Source: Clostridia bacterium
Lineage (GTDB): Bacteria > Bacillota > Clostridia > Oscillospirales > CAG-272
Assembly: GCA_017631325.1 (NCBI GenBank)
Contig: JAGBTM010000019.1
Coordinates: forward strand, 1-46,964
Direction: 5' to 3'
DNA length: 46,964 bases
A program made the position numbers and the translations under genes. Below the pieces are notes generated by a model. That model searched no databases. It was not told the origin of the DNA and saw only the letters and a program-made list of their open reading frames with translations. Below are positions 1 to 10,496 of the stretch, piece after piece; within the stretch, counting starts at the first letter, position 1; each line of letters begins with the position of its first letter.

Positions 1-732
1 TACACCGAGGGTAAGTACTACGTAACCGGCGTTATTGTAGAAGTTTACAACACTCAGTACGGTAACATGAAGATTGCTGACGAAAACGGCAATATCATTA
101 CCGTATACGGCACTTACAGTGCAGACGGTAAGACAAGATACGATGCACTTACCACCAAGCCCGTAGTAGGTGACACAGTTACCGTTTACGGTATTATCGG
201 TCAGTACAACGACACCGCACAAGTTAAGAACGGTTGGATTACCGCTCACACCGCGGCGGCTCCCGAAACTCCCGAAACTCCCGACGAGCCTGAGCTTCCC
301 GATACCCCCGTTGAGCCCGGCGAAGGCACTACCGTAAAGCTTGTTATCGCAGATTATGCAGCGGCTAACGGCTGGGCAAACAGCACAAGATACGAATCCG
401 CCATTCTCGACGAATTTGTAACTGCTACCGCAAAACCAACACAGGGTTCTTACAACAATACCGGTAAGTATTATACCAGCGGCAATAACTGGAGAATATA
501 TCAGAACGAAGCTCCCGAGATTACCATCTCGGCTGAAGGCAGAACCATCGTTTCTGTTAAGATCAGCTACGCTAGCGAAAAGACCGGTATACTCACTCTT
601 GACGGTGAAAATATCGAGTCCGATACCGTGGTAAGTGTAAATGCTGAATCTATTACCTTCAGCGTTGGTAACACCGGCACCGCAACCAACGGACAGGTTA
701 GAATTACCGCTATTGAGGTAATTTACAATTAA
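1..732 (+). CDS. Secreted OB-fold domain protein, C-terminal part (5' end outside window)
   Basis: The frame is open from base 1, so the ATG at 67 is internal and the true start lies upstream of the window. The first ~85 visible residues (YTEGKYYVTGVIVEVYNT... to QVKNGWITAH) resemble the small OB-fold domain found in secreted nucleases and lipoproteins of Clostridia and Bacteroidetes: alternating strands with VTGVI, GDTVTVYG and a closing VKNGWI. A Pro/Glu/Thr-rich linker follows (repeated PETPE/PDEPE), then a ~130-residue all-beta module (VVSVKISYAS, TNGQVRITAIEVIYN) typical of extracellular carbohydrate-surface proteins. The catalytic part, if any, is not visible. Substrate cannot be inferred. 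Confidence 0.6.
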   Translation, partial: YTEGKYYVTGVIVEVYNTQYGNMKIADENGNIITVYGTYSADGKTRYDALTTKPVVGDTVTVYGIIGQYNDTAQVKNGWITAHTAAAPETPETPDEPELPDTPVEPGEGTTVKLVIADYAAANGWANSTRYESAILDEFVTATAKPTQGSYNNTGKYYTSGNNWRIYQNEAPEITISAEGRTIVSVKISYASEKTGILTLDGENIESDTVVSVNAESITFSVGNTGTATNGQVRITAIEVIYN

Positions 733-757
733 CAAAGAGCCGTTATGACGGCATGAC

Positions 758-790
758 AAGGCAAGGCGGAGAAATCCGCCTTGCCTTTTA
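758..790 (+). terminator. Rho-independent terminator
   Basis: A 13-bp perfect stem (AAGGCAAGGCGGA / TCCGCCTTGCCTT) with a GAAA loop and a short T run, 25 bases after the stop of the OB-fold gene. Bases 791-974 after it hold no gene that can be supported. Confidence 0.9.
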
Positions 791-974
791 AAAAAGTGGT
801 GAATTATACTATTAAGTGCAACACTTTCGAGAAATTGAAAGCGCAGAAGCGAAAGATTGGCGTTTTGCCTTTCTCCGCTGCTGCGCTTTTTGTATTTAGT
901 TTTTTATGCTTTGTTTTCAGAAAAAGTATTTTGCTCTGAGGCTTTAAACAAACGCCCTATCTCGTCGCGTTAAA

Positions 975-1889
975 TCAGAATTTCTCGGGATACGTGCCGT
1001 TCTCCTTGAGCGCGCGGAATGCTTCGACTACTGTCGCTTTGTCCTCCTTATAGGTTACGCCGTACCATTTGTCAGCGTTATCGAGCACCTTGACGTCGGC
1101 TTTGCCCTCGGAAATAAGGTTTGCAACGACTGTGGGAAGGAAAAATTCGCACTTTTCGGGGTTCTTCGGAACGTTCTCGTCAAGGAACGAGGGAAAACGC
1201 TCGGCACATTCCTTTATGTAAGAGGGTGTGAAGCCCCAAAGGTTCATAGACACGAGAGTGTCGGGGTCGAGCGGATAATTTATTCCGTCCTCGGAATAGT
1301 AGATACCGCCGTCCTCTGCGATGCCGATTTTGGTTCGCTCGACTATCTCGGTGAGCATACCGTGCTCGTCCGACTGACAAACACCGCGGGACACGGTTCC
1401 CTCTACGGTTACAGTGTTTTTAACACGGTAGCCTACCATTGCGTAGTGGTACTTCTCGTCGTCGTTTGTATTTTTAAGGAAGTCGTAAATCTTCTTGAAT
1501 GCGTTCTCACCGTAATAGTCGTCGGCGTTGATAACGGCAAAGGGGGCGTCAACTGTGCCGAGAGTACAGAGGATAGCGTGAGCCGTTCCCCATGGCTTGC
1601 GTCTGCCGTCGGGAACCGAGTAGCCCTCGGGGAGCTTATCAAGCTCCTGATATACGTATTTTACGTTTATATCCTTGCCGACGAGGTGCGCATCCATAAC
1701 CTCGCGGAAATCACGCTCTATTTCCTTTTTAATAATAAAGGTAACGTCACGGAAGCCTGCGCGCATTGCGTCGTATATCGAATAGTCTATTATAATGTGC
1801 CCCTCGTCGTCCACCTTATCTATCTGCTTAAGTCCTCCGTATCGGCTGCCCATACCTGCCGCCATTATTACAAGCTCGGGATTTTTCAT
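975..1889 (-). CDS. Sugar-phosphate nucleotidyltransferase family protein
   Basis: The 304-aa protein opens with the nucleotide-binding signature of NTP transferases (LVIMAAGMGSRYGGLKQ, residues 6-22) and has the metal-binding strand end INADDYYG near residue 120, so the Rossmann-like fold and the catalytic Asp are present. The family transfers NMP from an NTP to a sugar phosphate; the sugar cannot be read from the sequence. The start is well supported: AAGGAGAAGG lies 3-12 bases before the ATG. It stands alone, convergent with the OB-fold gene and divergent from upp. The length is normal for short family members that lack a C-terminal beta-helix. Confidence 0.85.
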   Translation of the reverse strand: MKNPELVIMAAGMGSRYGGLKQIDKVDDEGHIIIDYSIYDAMRAGFRDVTFIIKKEIERDFREVMDAHLVGKDINVKYVYQELDKLPEGYSVPDGRRKPWGTAHAILCTLGTVDAPFAVINADDYYGENAFKKIYDFLKNTNDDEKYHYAMVGYRVKNTVTVEGTVSRGVCQSDEHGMLTEIVERTKIGIAEDGGIYYSEDGINYPLDPDTLVSMNLWGFTPSYIKECAERFPSFLDENVPKNPEKCEFFLPTVVANLISEGKADVKVLDNADKWYGVTYKEDKATVVEAFRALKENGTYPEKF

Positions 1890-2059
1890 AACCTTCTCCT
1901 TTTTAGTTAAGTTTTCGTTTTACATGAGGCTCTGGTATATTCTATAAACATTTTACTATATTGCTCCGAGGTTTTCAAGGTAAAATTGAGTATTTTTTTG
2001 TAAAATAGAAAGGTTTTGATAATATTTTACAAAATACAGCCAAAAAGCTCAAGTAAGTA

Positions 2060-2088
2060 TTGAAAAAAACTTGAAAATACTGTATAAT
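2060..2088 (+). promoter_or_regulatory. Promoter of upp
   Basis: TTGAAA (2060-2065), 17-base spacer, TATAAT (2083-2088), followed by AAAGGA (2111) before the ATG at 2125. The rest of 1890-2059 is AT-rich and shows no gene. Confidence 0.85.
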
Positions 2089-2124
2089 ACTTAGTAGAAA
2101 TTCAAAAGCGAAAGGATTATTTAA

Positions 2125-2754
2125 ATGAGTACTTTCCATCTTGTAGACCACCCCCTTATTCAGCACAATCTCACTATTATGCGTAGAAAAAGCACCTCCT
2201 CAAAGGACTTCAGACAGCTTCTCGATGAGATTTCTATGCTCATGGGCTATGAAATAACGAGAAATCTGCCACTCGAGGACGTGGAAATTGAAACACCGAT
2301 TTGCAAGGCCACCTCAAAAAGAATTGCAGGCAAAAAGCTTGCCGTAGTTCCTATTCTCAGAGCGGGTCTTGGAATGGTTGACGGACTTCTGCGCCTTGTT
2401 CCCGTTGCGCGCGTCGGTCACATAGGACTTTACCGCGACCCCGATACGCACGAGCCCGTTGAATATTACTGCAAGATGCCTCATGACATAGACAAAAGAC
2501 TCGTTATTATAGTAGACCCCATGCTCGCAACCGGTGGCTCTGCAGCTGACGCTATAACTATGGTTAAGGCAAGAGGTGCTAAAAATATTCTTCTTATGTG
2601 TCTGGTTTCTGCGCCCGAGGGTGTAAAGAAGGTTCAAGACGCCCACCCCGACGTAGATATTTACTGCGCCGCGCTTGACGAGAAGCTCAACGAAAACGCT
2701 TATATAGTTCCCGGTCTTGGCGACGCCGGAGACAGAATTTTCGGCACGAAATAA
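2125..2754 (+). CDS. upp: Uracil phosphoribosyltransferase
   Basis: The 209-aa protein has the normal length of UPRT and its signatures throughout: [18 protein letters not shown] at the N-terminus, the flexible loop [12 protein letters not shown] (residues 76-87), the PRPP-binding motif [13 protein letters not shown] (residues 128-140) and the uracil-binding end [16 protein letters not shown]. It makes UMP from uracil and PRPP in the cytosol (pyrimidine salvage). It has its own near-consensus promoter and no visible PyrR or uracil attenuator in the leader. The next gene starts 86 bases downstream and may be co-transcribed. Confidence 0.97.
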   Translation: MSTFHLVDHPLIQHNLTIMRRKSTSSKDFRQLLDEISMLMGYEITRNLPLEDVEIETPICKATSKRIAGKKLAVVPILRAGLGMVDGLLRLVPVARVGHIGLYRDPDTHEPVEYYCKMPHDIDKRLVIIVDPMLATGGSAADAITMVKARGAKNILLMCLVSAPEGVKKVQDAHPDVDIYCAALDEKLNENAYIVPGLGDAGDRIFGTK

Positions 2755-2840
2755 CTTTGATTTTCGATTTTGTTGAGTGCACCCCCGTCGCTTACAATGG
2801 GGACGTCTACGCGCAACGCGAAAACTCAAGCGAGGTATAA

Positions 2841-3809
2841 ATGCGAGAACTAAAAATAGGAAAGAACGACGCGGGCCAGAGGCTCGATAAGTTTATAACC
2901 AAGGCTATCGGCATACCTATGAGCCTGCTTTACAAATCCATCAGGCTTAAAAAGATAAAGGTCAACCGCAAAAGAGCCGAAAACGGACAGATACTTCTCG
3001 AGGGGGACACGGTGCAGTGCTTTCTCGCAGAGGAGCTGTTCAAAAAGGCCGACGGTGAGCTAACCTTTGAAAAATCCCTGCCGAAGCTCGATATAGTTTA
3101 CGAGGACGAAAACATTCTGCTCGTCAATAAGCGCCCGGGAATGTCGGTCCATGAGGACGAGCACGGTGAGAGTGACACGCTTATTCACAACATACTCGGC
3201 TATCTTTATTCTAAGGGCGAATACTCGCCAAAGGACGAGCAGAGCTTTACTCCGGCCCTGTGCAACCGCATTGACAGAAACACGGGCGGTATAGTCATAG
3301 CAGCCAAAAATGCCGAGGCCCTGCGCGTTATGAATGAAAAAATAAAGCGCCGAGAGATAGATAAATTCTACCTTGCCGCAGTCCACGGTATTCCCTCGCC
3401 TGCCGAGGCCACCGTCAAGGGCTATTTAAAAAAGGACGACAAAAACAACATCGTCAAGGTTTACGACAAAAATCCCCCTCGTGGCGCAAAAGAAATAATA
3501 ACCAAATACAAGGTTATATCGAAATCGGCAGACACCTCGCTTATTGAGGTTGAGCTGCTGACAGGACGCACACATCAGATACGCGCTCACATGGCCTACA
3601 TAGGTCACCCTCTCGTCGGTGACGGAAAGTACGGAGTGAACAAAGAGGATAAAAAACGTGGGTATAAATATCAGGCTCTATGCTCCTACAAGCTGCGTTT
3701 TTCGTTCGACAAGAGCGAAAGCACAGCGCTCGATTACCTAGACGGTAAAGAATTTAAAATCCCGAAGGATAAAATATATTTCACGAAGGATTATTTCAAA
3801 GGCAGCTGA
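2841..3809 (+). CDS. RluA-family 23S rRNA pseudouridine synthase
   Basis: The 322-aa protein has an N-terminal S4 RNA-binding domain (GQRLDKFITKAIGIPMSLLYKS, residues 12-33), followed by a catalytic domain with the active-site block NRIDRNTGGIVIAAKN (residues 147-162; the catalytic Asp is the D of RIDRNT) and the family motif LLTGRTHQIRAHMAYIGHPLVGDGKYG (near 240). This family isomerises uridine in large-subunit rRNA; which paralogue (RluC, RluD or another) is not decidable here. AGCGAGG upstream of the ATG is a modest ribosome site. It follows upp in the same direction and ends before a bidirectional terminator. Confidence 0.93.
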   Translation: MRELKIGKNDAGQRLDKFITKAIGIPMSLLYKSIRLKKIKVNRKRAENGQILLEGDTVQCFLAEELFKKADGELTFEKSLPKLDIVYEDENILLVNKRPGMSVHEDEHGESDTLIHNILGYLYSKGEYSPKDEQSFTPALCNRIDRNTGGIVIAAKNAEALRVMNEKIKRREIDKFYLAAVHGIPSPAEATVKGYLKKDDKNNIVKVYDKNPPRGAKEIITKYKVISKSADTSLIEVELLTGRTHQIRAHMAYIGHPLVGDGKYGVNKEDKKRGYKYQALCSYKLRFSFDKSESTALDYLDGKEFKIPKDKIYFTKDYFKGS

Positions 3810-3920
3810 GATGTCTCAAGCCGAGTTCTTATTTCAATAACGGCTTAACACACATCACGCCTAGCAACTCTTTAAAAAACGGCTAAGCACACCTCAACTA
3901 AAGTAGCGTATTAATTTATA

Positions 3921-3963
3921 AAAAGGCCTTTATGCAAATATTACTTTGCATAAAGGCCTTTTT
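3921..3963. terminator. Bidirectional terminator between the pseudouridine synthase and dut
   Basis: A long stem (AAAAGGCCTTTATGCAAA / TTTGCATAAAGGCCTTTT) with a 6-base loop and T runs on both strands serves the two convergent genes. Confidence 0.92.
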
Positions 3964-3977
3964 ATTTTCGGTTTTAC

Positions 3978-4412
3978 TTATTTTGTCCCAGTAGAGCCAA
4001 AGCCACCTGCACCTCGTACGGTGTCCGAAAGCTCGTCTTTTTCTGAAAACTCCGCCTTTAAAAAGGGGACTATCGCAAGCTGTGCTATGCGCTCGCAGGG
4101 CTCTATCTTGGCGTCGTTTTCTGTGTGGTTATGGAGCGCTACCATTATTTCGCCACGGTAATCTGCATCAATAACGCCAACCTTATTCGCAGGTGCGAGA
4201 CCGCGCTTTGTGGCAAGACCGCTTCTTGCAAAAATCAGACCACAATATCCCTCGGGAATTTCCGTCGCTATGCCCGTATGTATAAGAACGGTTGCGTGAG
4301 CAGGTATCGTTACCGTCTCGCTCAAGTTATATAAATCCGCGCCTGCCGAAAACTCGGTTGCATAGGTGGGCGCTGTTGCATCTTTGGTGAGCTTCTTAAA
4401 ATTTACCTTCAT
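3978..4412 (-). CDS. dut: dUTP diphosphatase (trimeric type)
   Basis: At 144 aa this is a full-length trimeric dUTPase. All five motifs can be read: AGADLYNL (motif 1, residues 24-31), ARSGLATKRGL (motif 2, near 67), GVIDADYRGEIMVALHN (motif 3 with the catalytic Asp, near 83), RIAQLAIVP (motif 4) and the C-terminal RGAGGFGSTG arm (motif 5) that closes over the substrate. It hydrolyses dUTP to dUMP, keeping uracil out of DNA and feeding thymidylate synthesis. AAAGGAT lies before the ATG. The repeat array at 4480-4807 separates it from the nrdG-uvrA group on the same strand. Confidence 0.96.
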   Translation of the reverse strand: MKVNFKKLTKDATAPTYATEFSAGADLYNLSETVTIPAHATVLIHTGIATEIPEGYCGLIFARSGLATKRGLAPANKVGVIDADYRGEIMVALHNHTENDAKIEPCERIAQLAIVPFLKAEFSEKDELSDTVRGAGGFGSTGTK

Positions 4413-4479
4413 TTCTTTATCCTTTCGAGAGCAGAAATTGAGTTTTTGTTTTGAATATCCATTCTTTGAGTGGATTTTG

Positions 4480-4807
4480 CCGAGCCTCTCAGGGTCTTTA
4501 TAACCCAGCTTACGAGTGGGCTTTATCGAGCCTTTCGGGGTGTTTACAGCCTAGGGTGGCGGGTAGGCTTTATAGAGCCTTTCAGAGCCTTTATAACCTA
4601 GTTTGCCGAGTAGGTTTTATAGAGCCTTTCAGGGTATTTACAGCCTAGCTTGTCGGGCAGGCTTTGTAGAGCCTTTCAGAGCCTTTATAACCTAGTTTGC
4701 CGAGTAGGTTTTATAGAGCCTTTCGGGGTGTTTACAGCCTAGGGTGGCGGGTAGGCTTTATAGAGCCTTTCAGGGTATTTACAGCCTAGATTGGCGAGTA
4801 GGTTTTA
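4480..4807. repeat. Seven tandem copies of a 47-bp repeat overlapping the nrdG 3' end
   Basis: Units start at 4480 (46 bp), 4526, 4573, 4620, 4667, 4714 and 4761, each later one exactly 47 bp. Units 3 and 5 are identical, unit 6 matches unit 2 almost completely, and unit 7 is close to unit 4, so the array also shows a higher-order pattern. Each unit contains a dyad (minus strand AGCCTA-10 nt-TAGGCT or AACCTA-10 nt-TAGGTT) in which both arms change together. A second short dyad GGCT-6-AGCC spans the unit borders. Since 47 is not a multiple of 3, the array is not a protein repeat; short + strand ORFs over it are artefacts. Unit 7 supplies the last residues of NrdG. Confidence 0.95.
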
Positions 4808-5343
4808 TCGAGACTTACACCGTCCCAAATTACTATTTTGCCACTTTTTCGCGTTTCGTTCATATCAATTATGCGCTGATTTTTCGAGCCACGAAATCTG
4901 AGGCCGAGCGACTTTTCCTCTTCTACAAAGCGTCCGTCTACAAGTATATCAACGAACGAAAGAAGCTCTGCCGTTATATCCAGGCATTTTTCGTGTGAGC
5001 CTACCTCTCCGACAAGCTCCTCGTAGAGATTACCCGTATAGAGCCAGATATTCTTGCTCGGGTATAGCTCCTTTACCCTCTTTAAGAGTGGAAGAAGACC
5101 TCTCTGATTTTCGGGTTCCATCGGTTCTCCTCCGAGCACGGTAAGGCCTCTGACGTACGAGGGGGCTAGGCTCTCAATAATTTCTCCGAGAGCCGCCTCG
5201 TCAAACGGAGAGCCGTAGTCAAAGGCCCACGTTTGGGGCTGGAAGCAATTTTTGCATCTGTTTCGGCAGCCGCTGACGAAAAGCGTCACTCGGACGCCCT
5301 CGCCATTGGCTATATCGTTTTTCTTAATAGCGCCGTAGTACAT
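4786..5343 (-). CDS. nrdG: Anaerobic ribonucleotide reductase-activating protein (radical SAM)
   Basis: The protein starts MYYGAIKKNDIANGEGVRVTL and has the radical SAM cluster motif C-x3-C-x2-C in GCRNRCKNC (residues 25-33), followed by TVLGGEPM, the SAM-binding GGEP region. It uses a 4Fe-4S cluster and SAM to generate the glycyl radical on NrdD; nrdD itself is not in the window. A longer frame begins at 5394, but the ATG at 5343 is preferred: it follows the uvrA stop by one base and has GGAGG eight bases upstream. The last eight residues (LDKTYSPI) are encoded by tandem-repeat unit 7 and its border, so the natural C-terminus was probably rewritten by the repeat. Confidence 0.92.
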   Translation of the reverse strand: MYYGAIKKNDIANGEGVRVTLFVSGCRNRCKNCFQPQTWAFDYGSPFDEAALGEIIESLAPSYVRGLTVLGGEPMEPENQRGLLPLLKRVKELYPSKNIWLYTGNLYEELVGEVGSHEKCLDITAELLSFVDILVDGRFVEEEKSLGLRFRGSKNQRIIDMNETRKSGKIVIWDGVSLDKTYSPI

Positions 5344-5344
5344 A

Positions 5345-8191
5345 TCAGTCGGCCTCCGCACTATCCATACCGAGCTTCTGACGTAAGAAGGCACCCGTGT
5401 ATGATTTTTCGCAGCTTGCGACCTCTTCAGGTGTGCCTACGGCAACCACCGTTCCACCACCGTCACCACCCTCGGGACCGAGGTCAATAACGTAGTCTGC
5501 AGTCTTAATCAGGTCGAGGTTGTGCTCTATGACAACGACAGTGTTTCCGTTGTCTGCAAGGCGCTGAAGTATTCCTACAAGCTTCGAGACGTCCTCGGTG
5601 TGAAGACCCGTCGTTGGCTCGTCGAGAATGTATATCGTCTTACCCGTAGAGCGCTTTGCAAGCTCGGTTGAGAGCTTAACTCTCTGCGCCTCACCTCCCG
5701 AAAGAGTAGTTGAGGACTGACCTATTTTGATATATCCAAGACCCACCTCGCAGAGTGTTTCAAGCTTGCGCGAGAGTGAGGGAAGTCCGTCGAAGAAGGC
5801 AAGTCCCTCCTCTACCGACATTTCAAGAACGTCGTAGATGCTTTTGCCCTTATATTTAACGTCGAGGGTATCTCTGTTATAGCGCTTACCCTTGCAGACG
5901 TCACACTTAACGTAAACGTCGGGCAAAAAGTTCATTTCGATACATTTAACACCGTCTCCCTCGCAGGCCTCACATCTGCCGCCCTTGACGTTGAAGGAAA
6001 ATCTACCGGGACCGTAGCCCTTGGCCTTTGCGTCTCTGGTTGAGGCGAAGAGGTTTCTTATATCCGTGAAAAGTCCCGTATAGGTTGCAGGGTTTGAGCG
6101 CGGGGTGCGGCCTATTGGACTTTGGTCTATGGCTATAACCTTATCGAGATGCTCCATACCCAAAATTTGCTCAACCTTTCCGGGATAGGTTATCGCACGG
6201 TTTAGGTCGCGCGCGAGAGTTCTATACAAAATCGAGTTGATAAGAGAGGATTTTCCGCTACCCGACACGCCCGTCACAGCGGTAAACGTACCAAGTGGAA
6301 TATCGACGTTTATTCTCTTGAGGTTGTTTTCCTCAGCTCCGATAATTCTTAATTTTTCGCCGCTTCCCGTCCTGCGTGTTTTGGGTACTGAAATCTTGCG
6401 TCTGCCACAAAGATAGGCACCCGTGTATGATTTTTCGCATTTTGCGACCTCGTCAGGCGTACCCGATGCGACTATCTCACCACCGTGTATACCTGCTCCG
6501 GGGCCTACGTCAACTATAAAATCCGCGGCTCTCATAGTGTCCTCGTCGTGCTCTACGACGATAACGCTGTTACCGAGATCACGAAGGTTCATAAGCGTAT
6601 TTATCAGCTTGCCGTTATCACGCTGGTGAAGTCCTATGCTTGGCTCGTCGAGTATATAAAGAACGCCCGTTAGCGATGAGCCGATTTGAGTAGCAAGGCG
6701 TATTCTCTGCGCCTCTCCGCCCGAAAGCGTACCTGCCGTTCTGGCAAGATTAAGGTAATCAAGTCCTACGCTGACGAGGAAGTTGAGCCTTGCCTTGATT
6801 TCCTTGAGTATCTCCTTGGCTATTCTCGTCTCCTCCTCACCGAGAGTGAGAGCGCTTACGAACTCGAGCATTTTTTCTATCGAAAGGCGGCATATTTCGT
6901 CGATGTTCAGTCCTCCGACGGTAACACCAAGCACCATATCAGAAAGTCTTCTGCCGTGACACCTCGGGCAGGCAACCTCCTCGACGAACTCCTGATAATA
7001 GTCGCCGCCCATCATCTTCATTCGCTTTTCAATTATACGGACTATGCCGTCAAAGGTGGTTTTCTGCTCCTTTGCTTCACCTCCGAAATATCTTGTAACC
7101 TCGTATTTTTTCGGGCCTGCACCGTACATTAGGACGTTCATGGCCTCCTCGGAAAACTCCGAGAGAGGTGTATCGAGGGTAAAGCCGAAGTCCTCACCGA
7201 CAGCCGCGATAAGCGGGCCTGTCCAGGAGTCCTCGGTCATAGTTTTGAAGCCGTTTACGGCAATACCGCCGTCACGAAGCGTGAGAGACTTGTTCGGAAC
7301 AAGCTTTTTTACCGAAATTCTCTGCATATTGCCGATACCTGCACACTCAGGACATGCGCCTATGGGGTTGTTAAACGAGAACATTCTAGGCTCAAGCTCG
7401 GGGAAGCTTATGCCGTGCTCCTCGCAGGCGTATTTCTGTGAGAACTGAAGCTCCTCGCCTTCGCTTCTATCCTCGTTTATCGTGAGAATGGAGGCTCTGC
7501 CGTCGCTTACCTTGATGGCGCTCTCAAGCGAGTCTGCAAGGCGCGAGCGCACGTCGGGGCGCATAACAAGTCTGTCTACTACTATGTCAATAGTGTGCTT
7601 AATATTTTTATCAAGGCTTATGCTCTCGGAGAGGTCATACATATTTCCGTCAACTCTCACACGCGCGAAGCCTGATTTTCTTGCGTCGGCAAAAACCTTC
7701 TCATGCATACCCTTTTGCGCTCTGACGACGGGGGCTAGCACCATAAAGCGAGTTCCCTCGGGAAGCGACAGAATACGGTCGACTATCTGGTCGATGGACT
7801 GCTGCTTGATTTCCTTATGGCACACAGGACAGTGAGGTATACCAACTCTCGCGTACAAAAGCCTGAGATAGTCGTATATTTCAGTAACCGTTCCTACCGT
7901 TGAACGTGGGTTCTTTGAGGTGGTTTTCTGGTCGATGGATATTGCGGGAGAGAGACCCTCGATAAGATCGACCTCGGGCTTATCCATCTGTCCAAGGAAC
8001 ATTCTCGCGTACGAGGAGAGGCTCTCGACGAAGCGACGGTGTCCCTCAGCGTACAGCGTATCAAACGCTAAGGATGACTTTCCACTACCCGAAAGCCCTG
8101 TTAGAACGACGAGCTTGTCGCGGGGTATAGTCAGGTCTATATTCTTTAAATTATTAACTTTTGCGCCTTTAATGACAATATTTCTTGACAT
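5345..8191 (-). CDS. uvrA: Excinuclease ABC subunit A
   Basis: This 948-aa UvrA has two ABC ATPase halves: Walker [10 protein letters not shown] (residues 32-40) and GVSGSGKSS in the second half, each with the signature LSGGEAQR and a following ILDEPS/ILDEPT Walker B. Zinc-binding cysteines are visible ([24 protein letters not shown]...CDVCKGKRY). UvrA dimers scan DNA for bulky lesions and load UvrB. AAAGGA precedes the ATG. The gene lies 140 bases after uvrB in the same direction and nrdG follows with a one-base gap, so uvrB-uvrA-nrdG may be one transcript. No sign of damage. Confidence 0.98.
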   Translation of the reverse strand: MSRNIVIKGAKVNNLKNIDLTIPRDKLVVLTGLSGSGKSSLAFDTLYAEGHRRFVESLSSYARMFLGQMDKPEVDLIEGLSPAISIDQKTTSKNPRSTVGTVTEIYDYLRLLYARVGIPHCPVCHKEIKQQSIDQIVDRILSLPEGTRFMVLAPVVRAQKGMHEKVFADARKSGFARVRVDGNMYDLSESISLDKNIKHTIDIVVDRLVMRPDVRSRLADSLESAIKVSDGRASILTINEDRSEGEELQFSQKYACEEHGISFPELEPRMFSFNNPIGACPECAGIGNMQRISVKKLVPNKSLTLRDGGIAVNGFKTMTEDSWTGPLIAAVGEDFGFTLDTPLSEFSEEAMNVLMYGAGPKKYEVTRYFGGEAKEQKTTFDGIVRIIEKRMKMMGGDYYQEFVEEVACPRCHGRRLSDMVLGVTVGGLNIDEICRLSIEKMLEFVSALTLGEEETRIAKEILKEIKARLNFLVSVGLDYLNLARTAGTLSGGEAQRIRLATQIGSSLTGVLYILDEPSIGLHQRDNGKLINTLMNLRDLGNSVIVVEHDEDTMRAADFIVDVGPGAGIHGGEIVASGTPDEVAKCEKSYTGAYLCGRRKISVPKTRRTGSGEKLRIIGAEENNLKRINVDIPLGTFTAVTGVSGSGKSSLINSILYRTLARDLNRAITYPGKVEQILGMEHLDKVIAIDQSPIGRTPRSNPATYTGLFTDIRNLFASTRDAKAKGYGPGRFSFNVKGGRCEACEGDGVKCIEMNFLPDVYVKCDVCKGKRYNRDTLDVKYKGKSIYDVLEMSVEEGLAFFDGLPSLSRKLETLCEVGLGYIKIGQSSTTLSGGEAQRVKLSTELAKRSTGKTIYILDEPTTGLHTEDVSKLVGILQRLADNGNTVVVIEHNLDLIKTADYVIDLGPEGGDGGGTVVAVGTPEEVASCEKSYTGAFLRQKLGMDSAEAD

Positions 8192-8331
8192 TTTAGCTAC
8201 TTTTTCCTTTGTGGATTTGTTTTTTAATTAAACTCAATAATTATTTTGGAAAATATTTATAGGGACATTTTCTGTTTAAGAGTGTGCTACCCTTGTGATA
8301 AATGCCGATTTGAAGCTGCGCTTATACACTT

Positions 8332-10290
8332 TTATTTTTGAGCCTTCAGCTCCTTAATTCTGTCGCGGATAAAGGCCGCCTTTTCGAACTCGAGCGTCCT
8401 TGCCGCCTCGCGCATTTCAGCCGTAAGCTCCTCAATTTTCTTCTCGCACTCAAGACGTGAGAGCTTCTTCTCGGACACAGTATCGGGGCGTTTGCCAAGC
8501 TCGATAACGTCGGCAACCTTCTTGCGCACGCTCTCCGGGGTTATACCGTTTTCTTTATTATAGCGCATCTGTATATCGCGGCGGCGGTTGGTTTCGTCGA
8601 TAGCGCCACGCATCGAGCCCGTAATTCTGTCGGCGTACATAATAACCTTGCCGTTGACGTTTCGCGCGGCTCGTCCGACGGTCTGTATAAGAGAGGTTTC
8701 GCTACGCAAGAAGCCTTCCTTGTCGGCATCAAGTATCGCGACGAGCGACACCTCGGGAATATCAAGTCCCTCTCTGAGAAGGTTGATGCCTACGAGCACG
8801 TCAAACTCGCCAAGTCTGAGGTCGCGGATTATCTGCATACGCTCTATGGTTTCAACCTGATGGTGTATATATTTGACCTTAATACCGTGGGTGGAAAGAT
8901 ATTCGGTGAGGTCCTCTGCCATATTTTTGGTCATGGTGGTAACGAGTACCTTTTCACCGCGCGCTGTCACCTCGCGTATCTCACCTATAAGGTCGTCAAC
9001 CTGTCCCTCGATAGGTCTGACGAAAATCTCGGGGTCTATAAGTCCCGTCGGTCGAATAAGCTGCTCTACCGTTGAGGAACTCTCGTTATGCTCGTAGTCG
9101 CCCGGTGTTGCGCTGACGAATACAACCTGACGGATTTTATCCTCAAATTCCTCAAAGAAAAGAGGTCTGTTATCAAACGCAGACGGCAAACGGAAGCCGT
9201 ATTCGATGAGGTTCTTTTTTCTTGCGTAGTCGCCGCCCGACATTCCCCTTACCTGAGGTAGCGTTACGTGCGACTCGTCCACGAAAAGTATAAAATCGTT
9301 TGGCATATAGTCGAGCAGTGTATACGGAGTTGAGCCCGGGGCTCTGCCGGAAAGCACTCTCGAATAGTTCTCGACGCCCGAGCAGAAGCCGACCTCTCTT
9401 AACATTTCAAGGTCATATTTCGTTCTTTCCTCTATTCTCTGCGCCTCTATTAGCTTGTTCTCACCCTTGAAAAACTCGACACGCTCCCTCATTTCCTCCT
9501 CTATTTCAAGAAGCGCTGCCTCTCTTTTCTCATCGGAAACTGCATAGTGGGTTGCAGGGAAAATACAAACGTAAGATAGTATCTCGATTATCTCACCCGT
9601 GACGGTGTTTATCCTTGATATTCTGTCGACCTCGTCACCGAAGAACTCAACTCTTATTGCACTGTCGCGACGTGAGGAAGGAAAAATCTCGACTACGTCT
9701 CCGCGTACTCTGAACTTGTTTCTGACGAAGTTTACGTCGTTACGCTCGTAGCTTATGGACACAAGACGGCGTATAAGCTCGTCACGCGACATATTCTGCC
9801 CCTCTCTTATACCGATAAGCAGGCTGTTGTACTCCGAGGGGTCACCGAGAGAGTAGATACAGGACACCGACGCAACTATAATAACGTCGCGCCTCTCAAA
9901 AAGCGAGGAGGTCGCGCTATGGCGAAGCATATCTATCTCTTCGTTTATCATAGCGTCCTTTTCGATGTACATATCCTTGCCGGGTATATACGCCTCGGGC
10001 TGATAGTAGTCGTAGTAAGACACGAAATATTCAACGGCGTTGTCAGGAAAAAACGAACGGAACTCGGTGCAAAGCTGAGCTGCAAGCGTCTTGTTATGCG
10101 CAAGCACGAGGGTAGGTCTGTTAAGGTTGGCAATAACGTTTGCCATAGTAAAGGTTTTTCCTGAGCCTGTAACGCCAAGAAGCGTCTGCGCTCTCTCGCC
10201 TGCAAGTATGCCCTCTGTAAGAGCTCTGATTGCTTCAGGCTGGTCACCCGTAGGCTTGTAGTCACTCTTTAGTACAAACTTTTCGTTCAT
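8332..10290 (-). CDS. uvrB: Excinuclease ABC subunit B
   Basis: The 652-aa UvrB has Walker A GVTGSGKT (residues 39-46), the lesion-inserting beta-hairpin [12 protein letters not shown] (near 92-103), the DESHVT helicase motif II, helicase motifs V/VI ([23 protein letters not shown]) and a C-terminal UVR coiled-coil domain ([16 protein letters not shown]) that contacts UvrC. It is the damage-verifying ATPase of nucleotide-excision repair. AAAGGAG stands seven bases before the ATG. uvrC is not in the window. The 140-base gap to uvrA holds no gene. Confidence 0.98.
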   Translation of the reverse strand: MNEKFVLKSDYKPTGDQPEAIRALTEGILAGERAQTLLGVTGSGKTFTMANVIANLNRPTLVLAHNKTLAAQLCTEFRSFFPDNAVEYFVSYYDYYQPEAYIPGKDMYIEKDAMINEEIDMLRHSATSSLFERRDVIIVASVSCIYSLGDPSEYNSLLIGIREGQNMSRDELIRRLVSISYERNDVNFVRNKFRVRGDVVEIFPSSRRDSAIRVEFFGDEVDRISRINTVTGEIIEILSYVCIFPATHYAVSDEKREAALLEIEEEMRERVEFFKGENKLIEAQRIEERTKYDLEMLREVGFCSGVENYSRVLSGRAPGSTPYTLLDYMPNDFILFVDESHVTLPQVRGMSGGDYARKKNLIEYGFRLPSAFDNRPLFFEEFEDKIRQVVFVSATPGDYEHNESSSTVEQLIRPTGLIDPEIFVRPIEGQVDDLIGEIREVTARGEKVLVTTMTKNMAEDLTEYLSTHGIKVKYIHHQVETIERMQIIRDLRLGEFDVLVGINLLREGLDIPEVSLVAILDADKEGFLRSETSLIQTVGRAARNVNGKVIMYADRITGSMRGAIDETNRRRDIQMRYNKENGITPESVRKKVADVIELGKRPDTVSEKKLSRLECEKKIEELTAEMREAARTLEFEKAAFIRDRIKELKAQK

Positions 10291-10402
10291 ATCTTCTCCT
10301 TTCGCCGATATTCTCTCATTATATATTGTATCACAAAAAAATTTTAATGTAAAGAATAAATAAAATATTTGAGAAATTTTTAGATATTATTTTACTGTTT
10401 CG

Positions 10403-10431
10403 TTGACAAAATGGGCGCCGTGTGGTAAAAT
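10403..10431 (+). promoter_or_regulatory. Promoter of the SGNH hydrolase gene
   Basis: TTGACA (10403-10408), 17-base spacer, TAAAAT (10426-10431), with TG at 10423-10424 forming an extended -10. The gene starts 66 bases downstream. Confidence 0.85.
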
Positions 10432-10496
10432 CGAAATGGTGAAGATGCAAAAAGCATCAAATGCTACCTAAAGTTTTTATTTGAGAGGAAATTATT

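Noticed and set aside
1362..1910. Opposite-strand ORFs over the nucleotidyltransferase, uxa genes, uvrA and glyA
   Set aside because: They mirror the codon pattern of recognised genes on the other strand and have no ribosome sites or family motifs.
4480..4807. CRISPR array
   Set aside because: The units are contiguous without unique spacers and no cas gene is in the window.
4451..4998. Plus-strand ORFs across the 47-bp repeats as a repeat protein
   Set aside because: The unit length is not a multiple of three, there are no ribosome sites, and the frames end at random points. They are products of the repeat.
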